Assembly (NCBI GenBank): GCA_046331625.1
Contig: JAXLQL010000003.1
Span: 1-64,000, forward strand
Source: JAXLQL01 sp046331625
Lineage (GTDB): Bacteria; Acidobacteriota; Terriglobia; Bryobacterales; Bryobacteraceae
Reading direction: 5' to 3'
DNA length: 64,000 bases
This document shows positions 17,156-26,222 of the stretch, one piece after another (position 1 is the stretch's first letter; the number at the start of each line of letters is the position of its first letter). The notes beneath the pieces were generated by a model. It was not told where the DNA came from. It saw only the letters and a list, made by a program, of their open reading frames with translations, and ran no database searches. The position numbers and the translations under genes are program-made.

Positions 17156-20100
17156 ATGCTCGGGATCCGGTCATGGTTCGTGGGTTTGCTCGCGCCGGTA
17201 GCGTGTCTGGCTCAGACCTACACGGGCTCGATCGGCGGCACCGTGATAGATGGCAGTGGATCCGGCGTGCCCTCGGCCCAGGTCTCGATTCGGTACCTCA
17301 AGAGCAACGCTGTCACCAAGACCACAACAGGCGCGGCAGGCGACTTCCTGGCGCCATTCCTGCAACCGGGAACCTATGAGGTGTCCGTCACCGCGAAAGG
17401 CTTCAAGGAAGCGGTCCGCACGGGTATCGAAGTGCAGATCAGCCAGCCCGTGCGACTCGAGATCCCGCTCGCAGTGGGCGAGGTTACCGAGCGCGTCGAG
17501 GTCAGCGCCTCCGCCGCGGAACTCAACACGGTCTCGAGCGAAATCGGGTATTCGGTGGGCGAGCAGGTTCTGGTGAATCTTCCGCTCGTCAATGGAAACA
17601 GCCGCGGGCGCTCGCCTCTTCTGCTTTCGAAAATTCTCCCCGGTGTCAGTTCCACCAGCACGAACAACAGCAACATCAACAACTTCAGTTTCGGGGGAGG
17701 CCGGCCCGTCTCGAACGAGATCCTGGTGGACGGGCTGCCCACCACGAACGTCTCCGATCAGACCTACACCTTTACGCCGAGTCCCGAATCGCTACAGGAG
17801 CTCCGTGTCTTGACTGCGCCATTCTCCGCGGAGTATGGGCACACCGGCGGCGGCGTGATGGCGCTCAGTTCCAAGTCAGGCGGAAATCAATACCGTGGCA
17901 TGGTCTTCGATTTCTTCCGCAACCGGATCCTCAACGCGCGCGCGCCGTTCCAGGGCGATCTGACCCAGAAGTACGTACAAAACACCCCGGGCGGAAACAT
18001 TGGAGGTCCGGTTCGCTTGCCCGGCTACGACGGCAAGAACAAGACTTTCTTCTTTGCCGACTTCAACGTCACCCTTGCCAACACCGGCGGATTCTTTCAG
18101 AGCCTGGTGCCCACGGCTGCTGAGCGCGCTGGAGATTTCTCGCAGACGATTCTGAGTGGCCGGCCCGCAGCAATCTACGACCCCGCAACCACACGCCAGG
18201 ACAGCGGCCGCACTGTGCGCGACCCTTTCCCAGCAAGCAAGGTTCCGGCGGCGCGCATCGATGCCGTCTCGGGCAAGATCGCCGCGTTCTTTCCGCAGCC
18301 CAACGCGCAAATCGGAGGCAATAACTTCGCCGGTGCTCCGCCAACCGTGCGGCAGACGTGGCAATGGCTCGCCCGGGTGGACCATATCTTCAATGACCAC
18401 GATCGCGGCTTCTTCCGCGCGGGCGGCTACAACCCGAACTCCGATGCCGTGATCCAGATTCCCAACAAGGCCAACAACGGGACCGCGGGCGGTTTCACCG
18501 ATCTCCAACTGGTGGCCAACGAGACGCATGTTTTCAGCAGCCGCGCTGTGAACGACTTCCGCGCTGGGCTCACTCAGGAGATCAACTACACGTATCCGGG
18601 CGACTCGGCTTCGCCCGAGCTCGGCCTCAACGGAGTTCCGCTCAACGAATTCCCGATCGTCAACATCGCCGGATTCCTCCGCCTGGGATCCAACTCCTAC
18701 TCCTGGGATCGCAATCGAAGCTACGTCTTTAGCGAAGCGCTCACATACCAGGCGGGCAAACACAATCTCCGCATGGGCGGAGACTACCGTTGGCAGATGT
18801 ACAACAACTACAGCCCTGGCAAGCTCGCCGGTACCTACGCGTTCAGCCCCACGTTCAGCGGACTGCCCGGGACCGCGGCATCCGGATACGCGTTTGCGGA
18901 CTTTCTGCTCGGCACGCCCGCGTCGGCTTCATTCAGTCTGAACGACTACACCTACCGCATGACGGTCCACAACGGAGCCGCGTATGTGCAAGACGATTGG
19001 AAAGCGAGCCGCCGGCTGACGGTGAACCTCGGGGTCCGCTGGCAGTACAACGGACCCTTCACGGAGAAAAATGATCAGTTCGCGTCGTTCTCGCCCACCG
19101 CGATCAATCGCACCACTGGAACTCCGGGCGAAGTTCTATTCGCGGGCCGCAACGGCGCGCCGCGGAGCTTTGTTCCGAGCCAGTGGGCGAGCTTGCTTCC
19201 TCGTGTGGGGCTCGCGTGGCGCGCCACCGAGCGAACTGTCATCCGCTCGGGTCTGGGCATGTACCGCCTCCCTAGCATCGGCTTCGCGGACTGGTGGCCC
19301 GTCTCGCAATACAGCGTTTCGCAAGCTTTCACGAGTACTGACGGAGTGACGCCGCCGTTCACATTTGCCGCTGGCGTACCGGCCCGCCGGTTCAACGTCG
19401 ATTCCCAAGGCCGCCCGAATGTCCCGGCAAGTCTGACGTCGCCATCGTCGAGCGTGAGAATGCTGGATTTTCGCGAGCGCTGGCCGTACACGTTCAACTG
19501 GCAAGCGGGCGTCCAGCGGATGCTTCCCGGCGCTTGGCTGTTGGAAGTCAACTATGCCGCGAGCAAAGGCGTGAAGCTCCCCATCGTGCTCGGCATCAAC
19601 CAGCTCCGGCCGCAGCAATTTCGCATTCCGCAACAGCAGTCGCTGCGCCCGTTTCCGCAGTATCAAGGAGTTTCGTTGCTGAGCTTCGACGGCAACTCGA
19701 TGTATCACTCGCTGCAGGCCGCGCTCGAGCGGCGTTGGAAGAGCGGATTCCAGATGATGGTCTCATTCACTTGGAGCAAGGTGATCACCGATGTGGATGG
19801 CCCCGCGCGCACCAACGCCACGGGTATTCAGGACGTGTTCAACCTTCGCAACGAACGCGGAATTGCCGGCTATGACGTCCCTCGGCGTTTTGTGACCAGC
19901 TACGTCTACGATCTTCCGTTCGGCCGCGGCCGGCGCTTCCTCACCTCGTTACCCCTGGTCAGCCGCGCCATCGCCGATTGGCAGCTTTCCGGAATCACCG
20001 AGTTCCAGACCGGACTCCCGCTCCCAGTGGCGAACCCGAGCAACCAACTCGGCGGCTTCACGGCAACGCAGCGGCCGTTGCAGACCGCTCCCGCGCCCCT

Positions 20101-20413
20101 GCCTCGTGGCGGCCGCACGCTCGACCGCTGGTTCGACACGTCAGCCTTCGCTCCTGCTGGCGCGCTGCAATTCGGCACTGCCTCGCGATTCCCGCTCTAC
20201 CGCCCGGGGATCAACAACTGGGACGCGAGCCTGATGCGCAACTTCGCGATGGGCGACCGATGGAAGCTGCAGTTCCGGGGCGCGCTCTACAATACGTTCA
20301 ATCATGGGCAATACGGCGCCCCCGGAACCACGCTCAACACGCCACAGTTCGGCCGCATCAGCTCCGGCCGCGATCCACGGGTGACGGAAGTGGCGCTCCG
20401 CATCTTCTTCTGA
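17156..20413 (+). CDS. Oar-like TonB-dependent receptor (receptor 4)
   Basis: The product has 1085 residues. The signal peptide runs to about residue 20 (LAPVACLAQ), the regulatory-like domain to about 115 (IGGTVIDGSGSGVPSAQVSI), and the plug to about 245 (EILVDGLPTTNVSDQTYTF, GGVMALSSKSGGNQYRG). The barrel ends ..VALRIFF. Its stop is 12 nt before the glycerophosphodiester phosphodiesterase start. Spacing then shrinks to 4-nt overlaps through btaA and btaB, so receptor and lipid enzymes are very likely on one transcript. No ribosome-binding site is clear before the ATG. Confidence 0.9.
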   Translation: MLGIRSWFVGLLAPVACLAQTYTGSIGGTVIDGSGSGVPSAQVSIRYLKSNAVTKTTTGAAGDFLAPFLQPGTYEVSVTAKGFKEAVRTGIEVQISQPVRLEIPLAVGEVTERVEVSASAAELNTVSSEIGYSVGEQVLVNLPLVNGNSRGRSPLLLSKILPGVSSTSTNNSNINNFSFGGGRPVSNEILVDGLPTTNVSDQTYTFTPSPESLQELRVLTAPFSAEYGHTGGGVMALSSKSGGNQYRGMVFDFFRNRILNARAPFQGDLTQKYVQNTPGGNIGGPVRLPGYDGKNKTFFFADFNVTLANTGGFFQSLVPTAAERAGDFSQTILSGRPAAIYDPATTRQDSGRTVRDPFPASKVPAARIDAVSGKIAAFFPQPNAQIGGNNFAGAPPTVRQTWQWLARVDHIFNDHDRGFFRAGGYNPNSDAVIQIPNKANNGTAGGFTDLQLVANETHVFSSRAVNDFRAGLTQEINYTYPGDSASPELGLNGVPLNEFPIVNIAGFLRLGSNSYSWDRNRSYVFSEALTYQAGKHNLRMGGDYRWQMYNNYSPGKLAGTYAFSPTFSGLPGTAASGYAFADFLLGTPASASFSLNDYTYRMTVHNGAAYVQDDWKASRRLTVNLGVRWQYNGPFTEKNDQFASFSPTAINRTTGTPGEVLFAGRNGAPRSFVPSQWASLLPRVGLAWRATERTVIRSGLGMYRLPSIGFADWWPVSQYSVSQAFTSTDGVTPPFTFAAGVPARRFNVDSQGRPNVPASLTSPSSSVRMLDFRERWPYTFNWQAGVQRMLPGAWLLEVNYAASKGVKLPIVLGINQLRPQQFRIPQQQSLRPFPQYQGVSLLSFDGNSMYHSLQAALERRWKSGFQMMVSFTWSKVITDVDGPARTNATGIQDVFNLRNERGIAGYDVPRRFVTSYVYDLPFGRGRRFLTSLPLVSRAIADWQLSGITEFQTGLPLPVANPSNQLGGFTATQRPLQTAPAPLPRGGRTLDRWFDTSAFAPAGALQFGTASRFPLYRPGINNWDASLMRNFAMGDRWKLQFRGALYNTFNHGQYGAPGTTLNTPQFGRISSGRDPRVTEVALRIFF

Positions 20414-20425
20414 GGCGTTACCAAT

Positions 20426-21205
20426 ATGCAGACACGCCGAGCGTTCCTGCAAGCCGCCGCTGTGGCCGGTGCTGCGCGGGGCAGCGCGCGCAAGGTGGAA
20501 GTGATCGCCCATCGCGGCGAACACATCGTTTGTCCGGAGAACACGATTCCCGCGATCGAGAAAGCCATCGCCGCTGGTGCCGGCTGGGTGGAGATCGACG
20601 TGCGCACCACAAGTGACGGCAAGTGGGTACTGATGCATGACTCGACGGTGGACGCGACTACGGACGGCAAAGGCGCGGTCGCGGAAATGGAATTCGCCGA
20701 GATCGCAAAGCTCGACGCCGGCGCACGCAAGTCCGGATTCCGGGGCACGCCTGTGCCATCTTTCGACCAGGCGCTCGAGACCATGCGCGGCAGGTGCGGA
20801 CTGTATCTCGACGCCAAGCGCATCTCGGCACAAGCAATCCTCGACCATCTGCGCCGCCACCAAATGATGGACCGTTGCGTCGTCTACGGCGGATTGCCGC
20901 TCCAGCGTGAGCTCACGGCGCTGGGTGCGGCTCGCCTGACCATGCCCGAAGCGACATCCCCCGAAGTGCTAAAACGAATCCTCGAGGAACTCTCGCCCGG
21001 TGTCATCGCGTTTGACCGGCGCGATTTCCGTGACGACCTCATCAAGGCGGCGCTCGACGCCGGCAAGCGCATCTTCGTCGACCGGCTCGGCGCCGACGAC
21101 AACCAGACGGCTTGGGAAGATGCCGTGAGCCGGGGCGCCGCCGCGATCCAAACGGATCATCCCGCCGAACTTGCCGCGTTTCTCAGCCGGACCGGACGCC
21201 GATGA
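20426..21205 (+). CDS. Exported glycerophosphodiester phosphodiesterase
   Basis: This 259-residue GDPD-family TIM barrel hydrolyses glycerophosphodiesters to glycerol-3-phosphate and an alcohol. Catalytic and calcium-site motifs are visible: AHRGE at about 28-32, CPENTIPAIE, GWVEIDVRTTSDG and LMHDSTVD. The N-terminus MQTRRAFLQAAAVAGAA is twin-arginine-like, so it probably acts in the periplasm. GAGG lies nine bases before the ATG. Its stop overlaps the btaA start (ATGA). In context it would recover phosphate from phospholipid headgroups while btaA/btaB make phosphorus-free membrane lipid. Confidence 0.9.
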   Translation: MQTRRAFLQAAAVAGAARGSARKVEVIAHRGEHIVCPENTIPAIEKAIAAGAGWVEIDVRTTSDGKWVLMHDSTVDATTDGKGAVAEMEFAEIAKLDAGARKSGFRGTPVPSFDQALETMRGRCGLYLDAKRISAQAILDHLRRHQMMDRCVVYGGLPLQRELTALGAARLTMPEATSPEVLKRILEELSPGVIAFDRRDFRDDLIKAALDAGKRIFVDRLGADDNQTAWEDAVSRGAAAIQTDHPAELAAFLSRTGRR

Positions 21206-22401
21206 TCGAAGCAAAGGCAAGCCGCTCCGGGCCGCACTTACGCGCCGCGCGAAAGCTGGTGCACCACGGTCACGACGCCCTTTTTCGGCAGATCCACGGC
21301 CGTGCGCTGATCTACAACACCTGCTGGGAGGATCCGCGGCTCGATCGGCAGATGCTCGAGATCGGCCCCTCGAGCCGCGTGGTGGCCATCACGAGCGCTG
21401 GCTGCAACGCGCTCGACTATCTGTTGGACGATCCCGCCGAGATCCACGCCGTCGACGTCAATCCGCGCCAGAACGCACTGCTGCAGTTGAAGATCGCCCT
21501 GATCGATTACGGCGACCATGGCGAGCTGTTCCGCGTGTTCGGTGACGGCACTCATCCGGAATTCCGCTCGCTCCTCTCGCGAATCTCCCTCGGTAGCTAT
21601 GCACGGCGGTTCTGGGAAGAGAAGCGCGGCTACTTCGAGACCACGAGCCGGAATCTATCTTTCTACTATCGGGGCGCAGCCGGGCAAGCGGCGTGGGTCG
21701 TGGTCCAGATCCTGTTCCGGACAAACGGCGAGGTCCGGGTGTTCGCACAGCGAATGGTGGAAGCCAAGAGCCTCGGCGAACAGCAGGCGCTCTACGCCTC
21801 GGTGAGGCCGCTTTTGTGGAATGCGTTCCATCGATGGCTGGTGAGTCAACCGTTGATCCTGGCGATGATGGGCGTTCCGCGGCCGCAAATCCGGCTGATC
21901 GAGAGCGGTTTTCCGGGCGGCGTGGCCAGCTACATCCAACACAAGATCGAGCACGTGTTGACACGCTTGCCGATCTACGACAACTACTTCTGGCGGGTCT
22001 ACATGACCGGAAGGTACTCGCCGGACTGCTGTCCGAACTACTTGCGGCCCGGGAACTTCAGTGCGCTGAGAGCACGCTCATCGCGTGTGCGGACCCATAC
22101 GGCGACGCTCACCCGCTTCCTCGAACAGAATCCCGGCCCCTACACGCACTTCGTACTTCTCGATCACCAGGACTGGCTCGCCTCACACGATACGGCCGCG
22201 CTGCACGAGGAGTGGCGCCGGATTCTGCAGAACAGCCGCCCCGGCACGCGCATTCTCATGCGGTCAGCCAGTCAGGAGATCGATTTCATCCCCCATGAGG
22301 TCCTGCGCCGGCTTCGCTTCTTTCCCGAACTGACGAGCCGCCTGCATTCCCAGGACCGCGTGGGAACCTATGGATCCACGATGCTCGCCGAAGTGTCATG
22401 A
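21202..22401 (+). CDS. btaA: S-adenosylmethionine:diacylglycerol 3-amino-3-carboxypropyltransferase
   Basis: This 399-residue DUF3419-family protein transfers the 3-amino-3-carboxypropyl group of SAM to diacylglycerol, the first step of betaine lipid (DGTS) synthesis. Family features seen are LIYNTCWEDPRLDRQML near the start, the SAM-binding segment ITSAGCNALDYLLDDPAEIH, AVDVNPRQNALLQLK, and a C-terminal THFVLLDHQDWL. The start at 21202 gives a 4-nt ATGA overlap with the upstream gene, and the stop overlaps btaB in the same way. Betaine lipids replace phospholipids in many phosphate-starved bacteria, which fits the neighbourhood. Confidence 0.92.
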   Translation: MIEAKASRSGPHLRAARKLVHHGHDALFRQIHGRALIYNTCWEDPRLDRQMLEIGPSSRVVAITSAGCNALDYLLDDPAEIHAVDVNPRQNALLQLKIALIDYGDHGELFRVFGDGTHPEFRSLLSRISLGSYARRFWEEKRGYFETTSRNLSFYYRGAAGQAAWVVVQILFRTNGEVRVFAQRMVEAKSLGEQQALYASVRPLLWNAFHRWLVSQPLILAMMGVPRPQIRLIESGFPGGVASYIQHKIEHVLTRLPIYDNYFWRVYMTGRYSPDCCPNYLRPGNFSALRARSSRVRTHTATLTRFLEQNPGPYTHFVLLDHQDWLASHDTAALHEEWRRILQNSRPGTRILMRSASQEIDFIPHEVLRRLRFFPELTSRLHSQDRVGTYGSTMLAEVS

Positions 22402-23027
22402 GCGCCGAGATCGCCAGCCGGCTGAGCAGCTATTATCGCTGGCATTCCCGCATCTACGATTCCACCCGATGGACGTTCTTGTTCGGGCGCGGCGAGTTGA
22501 TCCGCCGGGCCGCCGGCACGGCGCCGGCCACCATTCTCGAAGTGGGCTGCGGCACTGGCCGCAACCTAGCCGAACTCGGCCGTGTTTTTCCGAACGCCGA
22601 GATCCTCGGTGTGGATTGCTCGGCCGAGATGCTCGCCATCGCGCGCCGCAAGACCTCTTCGTTCGGCGGCCGCGTCTCGCTCATTCGGGGACTCTACAGC
22701 GAGCCTCTTTCGCGTGGCGGCGGGTTCGACCTCATCGTCGCGTCATACTGCCTTTCGATGGTCAATCCTGGTTACGAAGATGTGCTGCGGCTTTGCCGCG
22801 CCGACGCGAGCCCCACGGGCCGCATCGCGATCGTCGACTTTCACGATACGCCTTCCCCTTGGTTCCGCCAATGGATGAGCCGCAACCATGTCCGCTTGGA
22901 CGGTCAAATCCTCGCCACCCTCGAGAAGGACAATCCGCTGCGGCCCCTGCATCGTCGAATCCACTCCGCATACGGTGGACTTTGGCAGTGGTTCATCTGG
23001 ATCGGCGGAGCGCGTTCGGGCAACTGA
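22398..23027 (+). CDS. btaB: Betaine lipid N-methyltransferase
   Basis: This 209-residue SAM-dependent methyltransferase has the Rossmann motif ILEVGCGTGRNLAEL at about residues 47-61, then VDCSAEM and VSLIRGL. The N-terminus YYRWHSRIYDSTRWTFLFGR is characteristic of BtaB, which trimethylates diacylglyceryl-homoserine to DGTS. It overlaps btaA by four bases. The 171 bp to the next gene contain a GC-rich hairpin (GGTCCG with CGGACC near 23071-23102) without a T tract, and no gene. Confidence 0.9.
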   Translation: MSAEIASRLSSYYRWHSRIYDSTRWTFLFGRGELIRRAAGTAPATILEVGCGTGRNLAELGRVFPNAEILGVDCSAEMLAIARRKTSSFGGRVSLIRGLYSEPLSRGGGFDLIVASYCLSMVNPGYEDVLRLCRADASPTGRIAIVDFHDTPSPWFRQWMSRNHVRLDGQILATLEKDNPLRPLHRRIHSAYGGLWQWFIWIGGARSGN

Positions 23028-23198
23028 CGCTGTAGCCGTCTGTGGCCAGTCTCCGGGGCGAGGTTGCGCGGTCCGCTGCTCAGCCCGGCCGCGGCTCGGA
23101 CCCTGCACGTTCCGCAGGCTTGTGCTCAGTCCAGAACAACTCCCATGAGCAGCCCCGGAAACGGACATGCGGCCTCAGCCAACCTGGATCCGGCCCCA

Positions 23199-26177
23199 TT
23201 AGAATGTCAACTTCGCATTCAACTGCATCCGCCGCGCCTCTCCCACACTCAGGATCCTGCCGAAAGCGCTGTTCCGCACATCGGATACTGGCGCGTTCAG
23301 CGGAACGTTGTTGAAGCCGTTGAACGCCTCGGCGCGCACCTGCAGCCGCCACCGGTCGGCGAGGGCGAAGCTCTTGGCGAGTGAAAGGTCGACGTTCCAC
23401 CGCGATGGCGCGCGCAGCCAGTTCTTCCCCACGTTGCCCGGACGAATCGTGCCGCCGCTCGCCGCCACGATCGGCACTTGCGCGAAGGCGCGCGCGTTCA
23501 GCCACTGGTACCGGTCCGAGCGGTCCGCATAAACCGCTCCGCCGGCGTAGTCAGGCCGGCTCGAAGGCCGATTGCTCGACTCGAGGATATTCAGCGGAGT
23601 TCCCGATGAAGCTGTGAAGATGCCGGCAGCCTGCCATCCGCCTACAAGGTGCCGCAGCAAGCCGCGATCTCTTCCAACCGCTGGAAGCTGATACACGAAG
23701 TCAGCGGCGAAGTTGTGCGGCAGGTCGAGGTTGGTGGGGCCCAGATCCGCCCGCCAGTTGTTTTCGTCCTGAACCGTGAGGTCGTTGCCGAGCCAGAAAT
23801 CCCCGTTCGAAATAGCCATCGTGCGCGACCACGTGTAGTGCGCGTTCGCCGTCAGTCCTTTTCCAAGCCGCTTGCGCAGCGACGTCTGCCACGCATGGTA
23901 ATAGCTGAAGTCGGCATCGTCTCGATACGTGAACGTCAGCGCCTGCGGGAACGGGCGCAGCCCCGTGACATAGTCCGGCTGGTTCAGTGAGTGCGTCATC
24001 GAAACGTTCGTTGCCTTGTTACCCACGTAGCCCGTTTGCAGCGTCAGGCTCGATGTCAGCCGCCGCTGATAATCCAACGACCATTGAAAATTCTTCGGCG
24101 TGCGCATGCCGGCATACGAGGTCACGTAGCTGCGGGGAATCGGATTGCCGTTCACGAACTTCGCGAAGTCTTCGTTGGTCATCGGAAAGCGAATGTCATA
24201 AGCGGTAACGTCGGATTGTCCGAAGTTGAACCGGAACGGCAGGTCTGGATTCAGGTAGTGAGACGACGCGAAGGTCCGCAGGCTGAACGGCGCGTACGCC
24301 ATGCCGAATCCGGAGCGGATCACGTTCCTGCTCTGCGAATCCACGGTCCACGCGAACCCGATTCGCGGCGCGAAGTTGTTCCGGTCCGGCTCGAGAATCC
24401 GGTCCTTCGGCCGGAACTTCGGCGGAACGCTCACCGCTCCGGCGATGCCGTCCGGATTGTACAAGTGTCCGGTCGCGTCTTTGTACACCGAGAAGTACTC
24501 GTAGCGCAGACCCAGGTTCACGATCAGATTCCGCCGCACTCTGACGTCGTCCTGCAGGAACACGCCCGTTTCCCACGCATGACCCTTGTAGTCAGGCTGA
24601 CCGAACGTGACTCTCACCGCGCTCGGCCGGTTTTGCAGTAACGCCGCGACACTGGGATAAGTGAAGATCGGAACCTCTTCGTCGAAGCGGCGCGGATTCC
24701 GGTCGAAGTAGATGCCTCCGAACTTCAACACGTGCCGTCCGAAGGTGCGCTGGAAGATTTGCTCCAGACTGTATGCGTACCCCCGATTGATGAGCAGCTC
24801 GGCGCCAGCGCTGAACGCGCCCTGAACCGCGATCGACGGAATCTCGCCTTTCAGGTAAAGGCCTTCGCCACGAGCCGTGTCGTTGTAGTTGAGACCGAAT
24901 CGCGTTTCTCCAGACCATGTTTTGCCGGTCTGGGTCAGCGTCACGTTGCCCGACTCGGTCACGCCCGTGAAGATCCGCGGATTGGCCGGAACCACCGACG
25001 GAATCGTCTGATCGGGCCTCCCCCGGCGGTATCGAACCGCCAGACGGTAAGTGTTGGAAATGTTGTAGTCCACTCGCGCCACGGCGTGGTTGTCGCTCGC
25101 CGTGTTCGCCCCCGCACCCCGATATAGGCCCGTCGCCCCGTTCGCCGGGTATGGATCCGTGGGATTGGGCCACAGCCCGAGGATGTTCGTGTACGCCGGC
25201 ACCGCCGCACCGGCTTGCCGCTTGAGCTCCGGCGTGGGCACCTGACCCACGATGTTGAGGAACGAGCTCTGCCGGTAGCCTTCGTAGACTCCGAAGAAGA
25301 ACAACCGGTCGCGCACCAGCGGACCGCCGAACGAGCCGCCGAATTGGTTGAACCGCACGGGCGGCTTCGCTGCGCTCGGCGCCAACTGCGCGAACCGTGC
25401 GTTCAACACGTTGTTCTGCCAGTTATGAAACAACGAACCATGGAAGTCGTTGGTTCCCCCGCGGCTGATCACGTTGATATTGCCGCCGAACGAGCGCCCC
25501 GTATCGGCGCTGTAGGCGCCCTTCGACACGTTTACCTCGGAGATGGCCTCCTGACTCATGACGTTGATGAAGTTGAAGTTGTTGAACATCGACGTAGAGT
25601 TGGTCTCCACGTCCCCCGCTCCGTCCACGCCATCCACGTTCACCGTGGTACCGCCCGCAGCCAGCCCGTTGAACGAGATCAATCCCTGTCCGCTTGCACG
25701 CATTCCCGGTTCGAGTATCAGCAATTGCGTGAAGTCGCGGCGGCTCTGCGGGAGCTCGGCCACTTGCGTTCGTGTCAGCCGGTCATTGAGCGCCGGGGAC
25801 GTGTCCTGAAGCAGGGCCGCCTCGCCGGCCACCGTCACCTGCTCCGTGGCGATTCCGAGCTCCAGCGAAACGGGAAACCGCGCCTGCTCCCCGCCTGCCA
25901 GTTGCAGGCCCCGCTGGCTGAATGTCTTGAACCCCGCGGCGCTCGCCTCCACCGAGTACGTCCCCGGCGGGATGAACGCGATCGCAAACTCGCCTCGTTC
26001 GTTCGTCTCCCCGAAAAGCGTCGCGCCAGTCGACTCGTTTCTCACCTGGATCGCAGCGCCACGTACCGCGGCCCGCGAGGGATCCAGCACGCTGCCGTAA
26101 AGGTTCGCTGTGGTCCGCTGCGCCATGGCCGAACTGACCACGACTAGAGACATGACCACCCATGCCAAAGAGCGCAT
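23199..26177 (-). CDS. Oar-like TonB-dependent receptor (receptor 5)
   Basis: The product has 992 residues. The signal peptide ends near residue 19 (VVSSAMAQ). The regulatory-like domain (NLYGSVLDPSRAAVRGAAIQV) is followed by a plug with LPQSRRDFTQLLILEPGM, TTVNVDGVDGAGDVE and GNINVISRGGTNDFHG. The barrel ends ..QLNAKLTF. It is unusual in having the receptor second: the beta-helix gene at 26223-27326 lies upstream on the same strand, 45 nt away. It converges on btaB, so it belongs to a separate module. Confidence 0.9.
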   Translation of the reverse strand: MRSLAWVVMSLVVVSSAMAQRTTANLYGSVLDPSRAAVRGAAIQVRNESTGATLFGETNERGEFAIAFIPPGTYSVEASAAGFKTFSQRGLQLAGGEQARFPVSLELGIATEQVTVAGEAALLQDTSPALNDRLTRTQVAELPQSRRDFTQLLILEPGMRASGQGLISFNGLAAGGTTVNVDGVDGAGDVETNSTSMFNNFNFINVMSQEAISEVNVSKGAYSADTGRSFGGNINVISRGGTNDFHGSLFHNWQNNVLNARFAQLAPSAAKPPVRFNQFGGSFGGPLVRDRLFFFGVYEGYRQSSFLNIVGQVPTPELKRQAGAAVPAYTNILGLWPNPTDPYPANGATGLYRGAGANTASDNHAVARVDYNISNTYRLAVRYRRGRPDQTIPSVVPANPRIFTGVTESGNVTLTQTGKTWSGETRFGLNYNDTARGEGLYLKGEIPSIAVQGAFSAGAELLINRGYAYSLEQIFQRTFGRHVLKFGGIYFDRNPRRFDEEVPIFTYPSVAALLQNRPSAVRVTFGQPDYKGHAWETGVFLQDDVRVRRNLIVNLGLRYEYFSVYKDATGHLYNPDGIAGAVSVPPKFRPKDRILEPDRNNFAPRIGFAWTVDSQSRNVIRSGFGMAYAPFSLRTFASSHYLNPDLPFRFNFGQSDVTAYDIRFPMTNEDFAKFVNGNPIPRSYVTSYAGMRTPKNFQWSLDYQRRLTSSLTLQTGYVGNKATNVSMTHSLNQPDYVTGLRPFPQALTFTYRDDADFSYYHAWQTSLRKRLGKGLTANAHYTWSRTMAISNGDFWLGNDLTVQDENNWRADLGPTNLDLPHNFAADFVYQLPAVGRDRGLLRHLVGGWQAAGIFTASSGTPLNILESSNRPSSRPDYAGGAVYADRSDRYQWLNARAFAQVPIVAASGGTIRPGNVGKNWLRAPSRWNVDLSLAKSFALADRWRLQVRAEAFNGFNNVPLNAPVSDVRNSAFGRILSVGEARRMQLNAKLTF

Positions 26178-26222
26178 ATTGTGAGGCTAACTTTGGAACG
26201 TTGCAAACTCGTGAGAAGCCGG

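Noticed and set aside
15351..17174. 607-codon minus-strand frame opposite receptor 3
   Set aside because: Antisense shadow with Arg/Ala/Glu-rich text; the plus strand encodes an unmistakable TonB receptor.
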